From NCBI GenBank assembly GCA_937941715.1, contig CALDGX010000205.1, positions 14,553 through 78,552 of the forward strand: 64,000 nt of DNA, in the 5' to 3' direction. Source of the stretch: an uncultured Chloracidobacterium sp. GTDB lineage: Bacteria; Acidobacteriota; Blastocatellia; Pyrinomonadales; Pyrinomonadaceae. Both the position numbers and the translations under genes were made by a program. Each line of letters starts with the position of its first letter. The stretch's first letter is position 1. The notes under the pieces are model-generated. The model saw only the letters and a list, made by a program, of their open reading frames with translations, was not told where the DNA came from and made no database searches. Positions 25,801-34,334 of the stretch are shown in pieces.

Positions 25801-27057
25801 TTAGTCCAACGGCCCGTCAAAATCGGCCGATACAAAGTGGAAAAAAAGCGATGTCGAACGATGCCCCACCGGGAGCTCGTTTCGGTAGTGTATAAGTTCG
25901 CAGCCCTTGTAGAAAAGTCCGTCGCCACACGCGAGGTTGATGGCTGTCGAGGCGGCTGCGGCGGCCTGGCTCTCGCACTCGGCCAGTGTTACGGCTTCAC
26001 GGCCTGCCGCGATCTTGTCACTGTCCTGAAGCGGCGTGACGAAGATCGCCCACGGTGACACGCCGTCCGACGGTTCAGGCTCGTAATCGACCTGAAATGA
26101 GATGCTATATGCGCATTGCTCACGGTCGATATGCGGAGCCAGGATCGAACCACCGACATAGGTGGCCGCGTAAACATACGACAATTTCAATTCGACGCCG
26201 GCGACCTGCGACATCAATCCGGCAAACTGATTTTGGAGCAATCTTGCGAACGGCTCATTATGTTCCCGGTATCTGTGTTCGACCTGCTCGTCTCCGAATG
26301 GCATGAACCCGTTGGCGACGTATGCTCGATAGTAATCACGCATTGCCCGCATCTGCTGCGGAGAAAACAGCCCTTTGAGTACCGAATAGCGGTCTTCCTC
26401 AAATTTTGATCGAGCAGTGTCGATCTCGGCCCGGCGTCGATCTGATCTATTTTGGAACTCCAGCGAATCGACCAAAATATCGGCGCTGATCAGGCGCCGG
26501 ACAATTTCAATATCGATCGGGTGATCCGGCGAAAGGCCGGCGGCCAACTTCGAAACCACTTCGGCCTCGTCCGATGAAAGCCAGATGCCTTGCTCGATCC
26601 CGGTCACGACGTCCTTTATCCAAACCGACGCAGTGAGTGGTGAGATATGCAGTTCCTGCGACACCGTATGAAAGTTAGCGAGGTCGAATGGTGAAAATCT
26701 GATGCCCGGGTGGGCGATCAGAGAACGGATGTTGACATCGCCCTTTACCGGGTCGAAGTCTGATAGAGAACAACTGAAAAGCGGAAGCTTTGGCGGGTTC
26801 GCGGCATCGACGAGAACCCCATTATCTATCAGCAGGTTACGGTCACTATCGTTTAGATCAAGATCCGGGTCGAGAAAGTCGAACCGCAATCTGGACAGAT
26901 CCGAAAAAACCTCGAAAACGTTAGGATGTTCCGCTCGCGTGACGACCAGATACTTCATTCCCGAACCGGGCTTCGGAGCATAAAGTAAAAAACTGTTCGG
27001 GTCGTCAAAATATGGCTGGAATTGGAGACACGGGTTGACTATCAGACCTTCAGCCAT
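25801..27057 (-). CDS. 2-oxoglutarate/Fe(II) dioxygenase-like protein with unusual N-terminal half
   Basis: The 418-residue protein has a C-terminal jelly-roll-like region with H309-x-D311 (APHIDREQ), H390 (LIHYR) and R400 (GHRSTS), the expected iron and 2-oxoglutarate ligands. The N-terminal 230 residues are not a family I recognise. They contain two similar helical segments ending NLLIDNGVLVDA and RRLISADILVDS, reminiscent of small winged-helix or PqqD-like modules. The start at 27057 is just outside gcvPB; a longer frame would overlap it. It sits 43 bp after gcvPB and 25 bp before the VTT gene on the same strand. Substrate unknown. Confidence 0.68.
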   Translation of the reverse strand: MAEGLIVNPCLQFQPYFDDPNSFLLYAPKPGSGMKYLVVTRAEHPNVFEVFSDLSRLRFDFLDPDLDLNDSDRNLLIDNGVLVDAANPPKLPLFSCSLSDFDPVKGDVNIRSLIAHPGIRFSPFDLANFHTVSQELHISPLTASVWIKDVVTGIEQGIWLSSDEAEVVSKLAAGLSPDHPIDIEIVRRLISADILVDSLEFQNRSDRRRAEIDTARSKFEEDRYSVLKGLFSPQQMRAMRDYYRAYVANGFMPFGDEQVEHRYREHNEPFARLLQNQFAGLMSQVAGVELKLSYVYAATYVGGSILAPHIDREQCAYSISFQVDYEPEPSDGVSPWAIFVTPLQDSDKIAAGREAVTLAECESQAAAAASTAINLACGDGLFYKGCELIHYRNELPVGHRSTSLFFHFVSADFDGPLD

Positions 27058-27100
27058 AGTTGGAAATAAAATCGCCGCGACGTCGGCCGCGGCGACATAA

Positions 27101-28633
27101 TTAAGCCATTTGCGACATCGATTCCATATCCGGTTTCCAACGCAATACCGGCTTTCGGGCGGCAGATGCCTCGTCGAGGCGGCCGATACGCGTTGAATGA
27201 GGAGCATTAATGACGAGCTCCGGATCTTCCTGTGCTTCGCGGTCAATGTCGATCATCGCATCGCAGAAGGCATCGAGATCGGCGCGGCCGACCGATTCCG
27301 TAGGCTCGATGAGCATTGCTCCTTCGACGACAAGCGGAAAATAGACCGTCATCGGGTGAAACCCGTAATCGATCAGCCGTTTCGCGATGTCGAGCGTGAC
27401 AACGCCGCGTTTTGATTGATTCTTATGGGAGAAGATCGCCTCGTGCATACAATCCGACTCGAACGGCTTGTCAAACGTGCCCTCAAGCCGCTTTGAAACG
27501 TATCGGGCATTGAGCACGGCAACCTCTGTAGCTTCTTTGAGTCCGTCGTTACCGTGAGTGTAAATATATGACAGTGCCCGGATCATCATTCCAAAATTGC
27601 CATAAAACGCCTTGACCCGTCCGATGCTCGTTGGGATGTTGTACTCCAGCCGATAGGTTGAGTGTCCGTCGTCCGCCTTATCCGCCACGATCCGCGGTAC
27701 CGGCAGGAAAGGGGCTAGTTCCGCTGTGCAGCAGCACGGGCCGCATCCGGGGCCACCGCCGCCGTGCGGAGTCGAAAAGGTCTTATGCAGATTGAGGTGA
27801 ATGACGTCCACGCCCATATCACCGGGTCGTGCGATGCCGACCAGTGCATTCATATTGGCACCGTCCATGTAGACGAGCCCCCCGGCGGCATGTATAACCT
27901 CACAGATCTCCTTGATGTTCTTTTCAAAGATACCGACCGTATTTGGATTGGTCAGCATCAGGCCCGCGACGCCACCCTCGTCACACAACTGCCGTAGGTG
28001 GTCCATGTCAGTAAAGCCTTCCGGCGTTGAATGAATAGTTTTTACCGTAAATCCGGCCAATGCCGCCGACGCTGGGTTAGTACCGTGGGCCGAATCGGGA
28101 ATAAGCATCACCCGGCGGTCTTTTGACGCCTCTCCGTCCCGCTTGTCAAGAAAGGCACGAATGAGCATAACGCCGGTCATTTCGCCCTGGGCACCCGCGG
28201 CGGGCTGCAGCGAAACTCCTGGAAGGCCGGTGATCTCGGCAAGATCTTCCTGCAATCGGTACATCAATTCGAGAGCCCCTTGGGATTCGGCCTCCGGTGC
28301 CAGCGGATGAAGCCCGGCGAATCCGCCTATGCGGGCGGTTTTTTCATTGAGCCGGGAATTATATTTCATGGTGCACGACCCGAGCGGGTACATGCCGAGG
28401 TCGATCGAGTAGTTCCAGGTAGAGATGCGGGTAAAATGTCTGATCACGTCTACCTCAGATACCTCGGGTACCCCGTCGAGGCCGTCACTGCGGAGAAGCT
28501 CCGCGGGCAGGGCGTCCGTTGTTTCAGGCACGTCCAGTTTCGGCAAATGGTAACCGACGCGTCCTGTCTGCGAACGCTCAAAGATCAAACCTTCATTTTG
28601 GGTAGGGTGCTGAGTTACTTTTTTGATCGACAT
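27101..28633 (-). CDS. gcvPB: Glycine dehydrogenase (decarboxylating), subunit 2
   Basis: The 510-residue protein is the catalytic half of a split P-protein. The PLP lysine is visible in LNLHKTFSTPHGGGGPGCG and the surrounding GSCTMKYNSRLNE and LQPAAGAQGE segments are typical. With GcvPA, GcvT and GcvH it splits glycine into CO2, ammonia and methylene-THF. The ATG at 28633 is favoured over one at 28687 that would overlap the preceding membrane protein gene. It is separated from gcvPA by about 3.7 kb of other genes on the same strand. Confidence 0.95.
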   Translation of the reverse strand: MSIKKVTQHPTQNEGLIFERSQTGRVGYHLPKLDVPETTDALPAELLRSDGLDGVPEVSEVDVIRHFTRISTWNYSIDLGMYPLGSCTMKYNSRLNEKTARIGGFAGLHPLAPEAESQGALELMYRLQEDLAEITGLPGVSLQPAAGAQGEMTGVMLIRAFLDKRDGEASKDRRVMLIPDSAHGTNPASAALAGFTVKTIHSTPEGFTDMDHLRQLCDEGGVAGLMLTNPNTVGIFEKNIKEICEVIHAAGGLVYMDGANMNALVGIARPGDMGVDVIHLNLHKTFSTPHGGGGPGCGPCCCTAELAPFLPVPRIVADKADDGHSTYRLEYNIPTSIGRVKAFYGNFGMMIRALSYIYTHGNDGLKEATEVAVLNARYVSKRLEGTFDKPFESDCMHEAIFSHKNQSKRGVVTLDIAKRLIDYGFHPMTVYFPLVVEGAMLIEPTESVGRADLDAFCDAMIDIDREAQEDPELVINAPHSTRIGRLDEASAARKPVLRWKPDMESMSQMA

Positions 28634-28670
28634 AAACTTGATTGAACGGGCGAACCGTTTTTGTATAATT

Positions 28671-30014
28671 TCACGAAATCGCCTCAACGGTCACATCGGC
28701 ATGAAGGCCGGTCAACTCTTTGTAGGGCTCAAACGTCGTGACTCCATTATAAACCCAAATCAGTGACAAAGTAATGAGCAGAACATATAAAATCCGCGAG
28801 GTCCATTTCATTCCACGAACCGCGAATACGCTCAACTCCAAGGCAATAAGACACAAGACGACCGGAACAAGCGTGTAAGTGATGCGCTCGCTGTAATAGC
28901 CCATAAACCAAAAGAACACAAAATAAAGCGCAAACACGGCCACGATCAGATTTCGCGCCAATGAGTAGTTTGCGGGCAGTTGGCCAGACCCTGATCGCCG
29001 CCATCCGGCGAGCCTTATCAATTTGAGTAGGAACAGGCCGATGATGAACGTCAGAACGGTTCGATAGATCGAGACCCAATAGATCGAGCTAAACATCAGG
29101 AACTGCTCCCAAAAGTCGCCGAACGAAACACTTAGTTTGTCCTTGACCCAGACGAACTGTCGATACACCTCGATCTCGTGATTGTACACACGTCCGTTCT
29201 TCGAGATCAGGATCGCACTCCATGTTATCACCGGTGTCACAAACAGAATGATCACAGGGACGAAGGCGGCGAGAGTCCTTCGAATTGTATAGGATCGGGA
29301 CCGAAATAGCTGAACAGCGAGGGCCAGCAATACCATTGGGAAAAGCACCAGAAAGTTTCCGTACGTGATCAGCGAAAGGCCGCCGCATAATGCGGCGAGA
29401 TAGACCTTTCGGAGATCGAGTTTCGAAGACAAAGCTACGCGCAGAGCCAAATATACGCAGAGCAAAGGCACAAAGATCGCGAGCATCTGCTGGTGGGCTG
29501 ACCAAAATGAAGTTTTGATGATTATGTTTGACGCCAGAAAGACAGATAGTGTGAACTTGATGAACTGCGGGAGCGTGCCGCCGCTAACGATATCGGCTAT
29601 CTCGTCAAAGATCAGCACGGCAAAAAGCAGGAAGAGGAAATTCAGCGTCATGAATCCCCAATAGATCGGCTTGCCGAGCAATTCGTCCTGATCGGACAGC
29701 GCCTTCAGAGGCATCAATTGGGTCGCCGGAGACAGCAGATGTCCGAATGTGAACGCCAGTATCACATAGACCGGCCGGGATTGCCTGATCGAATTCGGTT
29801 CGAACAACTTTTCCGGGTTCTCCGCGGTCGCGGCATAGTCGTACGAGTCGCAGTTAAGCGGAAAACCGGCGTGCTCGCCGAGCGAGACATACTTTCCGCA
29901 ATAGTCGTCGGGCGGTCGGTTCGAAAATAAAAAAAGAGAACAGAGAAGTCCGATTAGGAAGACGTAAGCACCTGTTTTGAGAAAATACCGCGGCTCAGGT
30001 AAAAACTTTTGCAT
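28671..30014 (-). CDS. Polytopic membrane protein, possibly a GT-C-type glycosyltransferase
   Basis: The 447-residue protein has about ten to eleven hydrophobic helices and an early extracytoplasmic loop (about 35-80) with acidic residues and two cysteines (DDYCGK and LNCDSYDY). This topology resembles GT-C glycosyltransferases that use polyprenyl-phosphate sugars, but I see no diagnostic motif and the assignment is inference. It lies 29 bp after a DPM1-like GT2 gene on the same strand, which would supply such a donor. gcvPB follows 37 bp downstream. Confidence 0.6.
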   Translation of the reverse strand: MQKFLPEPRYFLKTGAYVFLIGLLCSLFLFSNRPPDDYCGKYVSLGEHAGFPLNCDSYDYAATAENPEKLFEPNSIRQSRPVYVILAFTFGHLLSPATQLMPLKALSDQDELLGKPIYWGFMTLNFLFLLFAVLIFDEIADIVSGGTLPQFIKFTLSVFLASNIIIKTSFWSAHQQMLAIFVPLLCVYLALRVALSSKLDLRKVYLAALCGGLSLITYGNFLVLFPMVLLALAVQLFRSRSYTIRRTLAAFVPVIILFVTPVITWSAILISKNGRVYNHEIEVYRQFVWVKDKLSVSFGDFWEQFLMFSSIYWVSIYRTVLTFIIGLFLLKLIRLAGWRRSGSGQLPANYSLARNLIVAVFALYFVFFWFMGYYSERITYTLVPVVLCLIALELSVFAVRGMKWTSRILYVLLITLSLIWVYNGVTTFEPYKELTGLHADVTVEAIS

Positions 30015-30043
30015 TGACTAGCAGATCTTCCTTTTACCTATGA

Positions 30044-30856
30044 CTAACCCTCAAGTGCCTTGTCGGGCAATCCTCTCGATGAGGATAAGAGGGCCTCGCG
30101 GGGAACACTGCGGTATGAGCGATTCAGGCTGCAGAAAAGATTGAATTTCAGAATGTACCAAAGGGCGGCAATGCCGTCGCTGACGCCGATCTTTTTGCCT
30201 TCGTCGTAGGTTCGGCCGTAATAGCTGATCGGTACCTCATAGACGATGCAGTCGAGTTTAACGATCTTGGCCGTGACCTCGATCTCAAAGCCGAATCCAC
30301 TCGAGGTTATGATCATATTTCTGATGATCTCGCCGCGAAAGGCCTTGTAGCCGGTCTCGACGTCGGTCATATTCAGATTGGTCAGGCAATTTGAGAGGAA
30401 CGTCAGTCCTTTATTTGCAACGTAATGGTAAAAGTAGAGTATCCGGGTTGTTTTTTTGACCAGGAACCGCGAACCGTAGACCACATCGGCGAGTCCGAGC
30501 ATTATCGGCTGGATGACGTCCGGGATCTCGGATGGGTCATATTCGAGGTCAGCGTCCTGAACGATAACGATATCGCCGCTGGTCTGGGCAAATCCGACCT
30601 TTAGGGCCGCAGTCTTGCCGGCGTTCTTCGGCTGTCGAAAATATCGTATTCGCGGGTCCTCGGCAGCCAACCTTTCGACTATCTCGCGTGTCGAGTCGGT
30701 CGAGCAATCATCAACGACGATAAGCTCAAGCAGTTCGGGTATCCGCCTGACGCGGCCGATGATCTTCTCGATCGTCTGCTCCTCGTTAAAGGCCGGCATT
30801 ACGACTGACAATATCGGCTGGCCGGCGATCATTGAGCGATCAGATGTTTCCAACAA
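30044..30856 (-). CDS. GT2 glycosyltransferase, dolichol-phosphate mannosyltransferase-like
   Basis: The 270-residue protein has the GT-A pattern VVMPAFNEEQTIEKI, VVDDCSTDSTRE, the nucleotide/metal motif QDADLEYDP, and VYGSRF. It matches DPM1-like enzymes that make polyprenyl-phosphate sugars at the cytoplasmic face. No C-terminal membrane helices are present. A TTG at 30856 is taken as start because AAGGAG lies 8 bases upstream; the first ATG, at 30832, has no good ribosome binding site. It begins 12 bp after the aminotransferase stop and precedes the polytopic membrane protein. Confidence 0.84.
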   Translation of the reverse strand: MLETSDRSMIAGQPILSVVMPAFNEEQTIEKIIGRVRRIPELLELIVVDDCSTDSTREIVERLAAEDPRIRYFRQPKNAGKTAALKVGFAQTSGDIVIVQDADLEYDPSEIPDVIQPIMLGLADVVYGSRFLVKKTTRILYFYHYVANKGLTFLSNCLTNLNMTDVETGYKAFRGEIIRNMIITSSGFGFEIEVTAKIVKLDCIVYEVPISYYGRTYDEGKKIGVSDGIAALWYILKFNLFCSLNRSYRSVPREALLSSSRGLPDKALEG

Positions 30857-30868
30857 AACTAGTACTCC

Positions 30869-32188
30869 TTAAGCCTTGGGCAGTCCTTTCTTCGCGATGT
30901 CAGCGACGATCTCGCAGAAACGGTCAAGTTCCCACAGTGTCGTATAAACATTAGGCGTGATGCGAATGCCAGTAAATTCTTCGTGGACGATCGGCGTCGT
31001 AAATATCTTGTGTTTGGACATCAGATACGACCCTATCGCGACCGGGTCAATACCTTCGATCTTAAAATTTGCGATCGCGCAGGACTGTTTCGGGTCAAAC
31101 GAAGTGTTAAATCCGACCTTTGGAATGTCCTTCAGCCTGTTCATCCAATATCGCGAAAGGTAACGAAGCCGTTCCTCTTTTCGTTTGCCGCCGATGGCGT
31201 TATGAAAGAGTATCGCCTCGCCGATCGCCAATCTCATCGCGGCCGAATGTGTGCCGATCTCTTCGAATTTGCGTATGTCGTTGCGATTTTTGTCCTCGCT
31301 CGCCATCAACGCCCAAACTTTTGGTATTTTGTCCTTCTTAACGTAAAGGAGCCCTGTTCCCTTGGGGGCATATATCCACTTGTGGAGGGAGGTGCCGTAA
31401 TAATCACAGCCAAGGTCAGACTGTTTGAAATCAAACTGCGCAAAGGCGTGAGCACCGTCCACGATCGTCTCGATGCCCTTGGATCGGGCCATTTCGCAGA
31501 TCTTTTTCACCGGTAATATTTGTCCGGTGAGGTTTATTTGGTGCGAAACCAAAATAAGTTTTGTACGAGGTGTCACCGCCCTTTCAAAAGCCGCCGCGAT
31601 ATCATCGACATTTGCCGGCGCAAGCGGGATCTTGATCAGGTTTAGCTTTAACCCCTCGCGCATTTCACGCTGACGCAATGTTGTCAGCATTCGCGGATAG
31701 TCCTGAGTCGTCGTTAAGATCTCGTCGCCGGACTTAAAGTCGAGACCCATCATCAGGATCTCAAGCGACTCGGACGCGTTACGAGTAATGGCGATCTCCT
31801 CAGCCGAACATCCAAAAACCTCCGCAAGCCCGGTTCTGACGGTTTCCGATTGCGGCTCAAGGACCTGCCACATTGTGTATGCGGTCGCGTCCTCCTGCTG
31901 CCACGTGTAGCGGATAAACGCTTCGGTGACCATTCGCGGACTTGGGCTTACACCGCCGTTATTGAGATTAACGATGCCCCGCGTGACCGAGAACGCCTGT
32001 TGGATGGTCGCCCAATAATCTTCATCGAGTGCGGCTTCCATCGGCGAAAGGTTCGATATCGACCTGCCGGCCGCAACCACGTTGTCAAACAGCCCGGCGA
32101 TCGTGGCCGATGAAAGTGCCGCAAGACCGAGCCCCTTACCTACGTTAGATAGAAAACTCCTTCGGTTGATGTCGTTCGCGAGTGTCAT
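30869..32188 (-). CDS. Tat-exported class V aminotransferase-like PLP enzyme
   Basis: The 439-residue protein starts with a twin-arginine signal (NRRSFLSNVGKGLGLAALSS, about 8-35). The body matches the class V aminotransferase / cysteine desulfurase / isopenicillin-N-epimerase-like fold: NNGGVSPSPRMV, ITRNASESLEILM, IVDGAHAF and the PLP lysine in GTSLHKWIYAPKGTG. A folded, cofactor-loaded enzyme fits Tat export. GAGGAGGAGG lies 5 bases before the ATG at 32188, fixing the start. Reaction and substrate unknown. Directly followed by GT2 and membrane protein genes. Confidence 0.82.
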   Translation of the reverse strand: MTLANDINRRSFLSNVGKGLGLAALSSATIAGLFDNVVAAGRSISNLSPMEAALDEDYWATIQQAFSVTRGIVNLNNGGVSPSPRMVTEAFIRYTWQQEDATAYTMWQVLEPQSETVRTGLAEVFGCSAEEIAITRNASESLEILMMGLDFKSGDEILTTTQDYPRMLTTLRQREMREGLKLNLIKIPLAPANVDDIAAAFERAVTPRTKLILVSHQINLTGQILPVKKICEMARSKGIETIVDGAHAFAQFDFKQSDLGCDYYGTSLHKWIYAPKGTGLLYVKKDKIPKVWALMASEDKNRNDIRKFEEIGTHSAAMRLAIGEAILFHNAIGGKRKEERLRYLSRYWMNRLKDIPKVGFNTSFDPKQSCAIANFKIEGIDPVAIGSYLMSKHKIFTTPIVHEEFTGIRITPNVYTTLWELDRFCEIVADIAKKGLPKA

Positions 32189-32201
32189 CAAGACCTCCTC
32201 C

Positions 32202-32309
32202 TCAATCTTCTGTTTTCCGATTTCGCAGCAAAAGAGCAACTCCGATCACGGCCATGATAATAAACACCGGCACAATGCAAAGCAGTATTTCAGTCGGTCC
32301 CAGGATCAC
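32202..32309 (-). CDS. 35-residue membrane microprotein
   Basis: A short frame between gcvPA and the aminotransferase gene starts with GTG at 32309, three bases after the gcvPA stop, and ends 13 bp before the aminotransferase ATG. The product has one hydrophobic helix (about 7-28, LLCIVPVFIIMAVIGVALLL) and a charged tail (RNRKTED), giving a clear single-pass layout. It fits the gap exactly and has no competing gene, which supports it being real. No strong ribosome binding site; translation would depend on coupling with gcvPA. Function unknown. Confidence 0.45.
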   Translation of the reverse strand: MILGPTEILLCIVPVFIIMAVIGVALLLRNRKTED

Positions 32310-32312
32310 GTT

Positions 32313-33641
32313 TTATTCAAACGCCGCCACGAGATCGTCGATCTGCTTGCGGGAATTCGTCTCGGTGACACACACGAGAATGTCATTGTCGTGCCCGGAG
32401 TAATATTTCGAAAGAGCGATGCCGCCGATGATACCTTTTTCGCGAACGGACTCAAGCACATCGGTCGCGGCACGCGGGCAGCGGACCACGAATTCGTTGA
32501 ATGTCGGGGCAGAAAATGGGATCGAATAGCCGTCACGCGCCGAGATACGCGATTTGGCGTAAGCCGCTTTCTGCGCATTCTGCATCGCGACCTCCTGCAG
32601 GCCTTTCTTGCCCATGGTTTCCATATAGATGGTCGCAGCGAGAGCGATAAGTCCTTGATTGGTGCAGATATTCGACGTGGCCTTTTCGCGGCGAATGTGC
32701 TGTTCACGCGTTGACAAGGTCAAAACGAAACCGCGGTTGCCGTTCTTGTCGTAGGCGACACCACAGAGGCGGCCAGGCATCTGTCTGACGTATTTTTCCT
32801 GGGTTGCGAACAAACCAAGGTGCGGCCCGCCGAAGCTCATCGGGACGCCCCATGACTGTCCGTCGCCGACGACGATGTCGGCGCCGCATGCCCCCGGCGT
32901 TTTTAGCAGCCCGAACGAGATCGCCTCGGTAACGACGACAACGAAAAGTGCCCCGACGGCGTGTGCGGCGGCGGCGAGTGTCTCGAGGTCTTCGATACAG
33001 CCGAAAAAATTTGGCGATTGGACGACAAGTGCGGCAGTTTTGTTATCGAGTGCCGATGTGTCGATGATACGGCCTGTCGCTGTGTCAAAATCGATCTCGA
33101 CTATCTCAGTGTCGCCGTGCTGGGCGTAGGTGGTCGCAACTTCACGATATTCTTTGTGGACACTTTTGGCGACAACTATCTTATCGCGCCGCGTCACACG
33201 TTGTGCCATCAGGTAGGCCTCGGCCATGGCCGTTGAGCCGTCATACATTGACGCGTTCGACACCTCCATTCCGGTAAGCTGGCAAACGAGGGTTTGAAAT
33301 TCAAAAATGTACTGCAGCGTCCCCTGTGATATCTCCGGCTGATACGGGGTATACGATGTAAAGAACTCGGACCGCTGGATCAGGTGGTCGACGACGGTCG
33401 GTGAATAGTGCGAATAAACGCCGCCGCCCAAAAATGAGGGTTTTGACGTTCCGGTATTCTTGGCCGCCATTGCTTCCATTGCCGCGATCACTTCTGATTC
33501 TGCCAAAGGATCCGTCACATTCAAGGCTCGGTCGAGTTTTACGTCATCGGGGATCGAGCGAAATAGCTCTTTAGCGTCGGAAAGGCCGACCGTCGCCAGC
33601 ATTTCTTCGCGTTCTTCGGGTGAATTCGGTATATATCTCAT
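32313..33641 (-). CDS. gcvPA: Glycine dehydrogenase (decarboxylating), subunit 1
   Basis: The 442-residue protein is the N-terminal half of a split P-protein. MRYIPNSPEEREEMLATVG is the usual start; GGGVYSHYSPTVVDHLIQR, YDGSTAMAEA and FGGPHLGLFA follow as in GcvPA. It pairs with GcvPB to form the active decarboxylase. The start at 33641 follows family alignment; an ATG at 33668 is also possible. It is followed by a microprotein gene and a Tat PLP enzyme rather than directly by gcvPB. Confidence 0.94.
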   Translation of the reverse strand: MRYIPNSPEEREEMLATVGLSDAKELFRSIPDDVKLDRALNVTDPLAESEVIAAMEAMAAKNTGTSKPSFLGGGVYSHYSPTVVDHLIQRSEFFTSYTPYQPEISQGTLQYIFEFQTLVCQLTGMEVSNASMYDGSTAMAEAYLMAQRVTRRDKIVVAKSVHKEYREVATTYAQHGDTEIVEIDFDTATGRIIDTSALDNKTAALVVQSPNFFGCIEDLETLAAAAHAVGALFVVVVTEAISFGLLKTPGACGADIVVGDGQSWGVPMSFGGPHLGLFATQEKYVRQMPGRLCGVAYDKNGNRGFVLTLSTREQHIRREKATSNICTNQGLIALAATIYMETMGKKGLQEVAMQNAQKAAYAKSRISARDGYSIPFSAPTFNEFVVRCPRAATDVLESVREKGIIGGIALSKYYSGHDNDILVCVTETNSRKQIDDLVAAFE

Positions 33642-33714
33642 TGCTTTTAAGTCGGGGGCAAATCCCATATTAACAGAAGTGTCCGTGCTTACGGTAATCC
33701 GCTCCGCTACGGCG

Positions 33715-33748
33715 CAAAAAAAAGGCGAGGCCGTTTAAGCCATCGCCT
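33715..33748 (-). terminator. Intrinsic terminator upstream of gcvPA
   Basis: On the minus strand AGGCGA-T-GGC pairs with GCC-TCGCCT (33723-33748), followed by TTTTTTTT (33715-33723 read in reverse). It ends the exported-protein gene at 33777 and makes gcvPA the start of a new unit. Confidence 0.75.
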
Positions 33749-33776
33749 GGAAATGGTTGATCCGCTGACGCCGCGG

Positions 33777-34304
33777 CTATCTACGCGGCAGTTTAAAGTT
33801 GCCTGAGAACGTATAAGTTTCGGTCGTTCCGTCGTCCCTGACGTTGTCGCACACAGCCGTGAACTTTCCCTCAACCATTCCGCCCTTTAGCGGCACGGCG
33901 GTGATCTCGTAACTGCCTGATCGTGCCATGAACATCGGCACGTCATTGAATGCGGTGGTGCGAACGCTGAAAGACGCTCCGTCGCCCTCGTCGCCGAATT
34001 GGTATGTGCCCTTTTCGGCCCGCGGGATAAAGCCCTGGAATGAAAAGCTCTGTTCATCCTTACTGTTGCTCGCTCCGAAAAAGAACATCAACCTGCCGTT
34101 AGCCGCTCCTTCATTCACCGCATTGCCATCCGCCGATTGGAACTGCAGTCCGCTCACATCGACCTTTTGTCCGTTGTGTTCGATCGTCATTGCAAAGAGA
34201 GCTCCCGAACCGGTCGCGGCCTTTGCCGGTCCGGTCTTCTGACCAAATGCCGCGAAAACGGCGAGTAAAGTGATCGCTGTCACGGCGACAATTCTACTTT
34301 TCAT
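33777..34304 (-). CDS. Exported protein, function unknown
   Basis: The 175-residue protein has a signal peptide (about 1-21, ending AAFG) and a beta-rich mature part without motifs I recognise. Segments such as FAMTIEHNGQKVDVSG, FIPRAEKGTYQFGD and TYTFSGNFKLPRR resemble small outer-surface beta-sandwich proteins of the DUF6252-like kind seen in Bacteroidota, but this is only a loose likeness. GGAG lies about 11 bases before the ATG. It follows the 34335 gene by 30 bp on the same strand and is ended by a good terminator. Confidence 0.58.
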   Translation of the reverse strand: MKSRIVAVTAITLLAVFAAFGQKTGPAKAATGSGALFAMTIEHNGQKVDVSGLQFQSADGNAVNEGAANGRLMFFFGASNSKDEQSFSFQGFIPRAEKGTYQFGDEGDGASFSVRTTAFNDVPMFMARSGSYEITAVPLKGGMVEGKFTAVCDNVRDDGTTETYTFSGNFKLPRR

Positions 34305-34334
34305 ACAGACCTATCTCCAGTTGAGTTTTGTGTC

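Noticed and set aside
25776..25928. Upstream extension of the VTT protein
   Set aside because: It overlaps the end of the oxygenase gene, whose conserved C-terminal motif FFHFV lies there.
32202..32309. TatA-like identity for the microprotein
   Set aside because: The start LGPTEILL recalls TatA, but the FG hinge and following amphipathic helix are missing.
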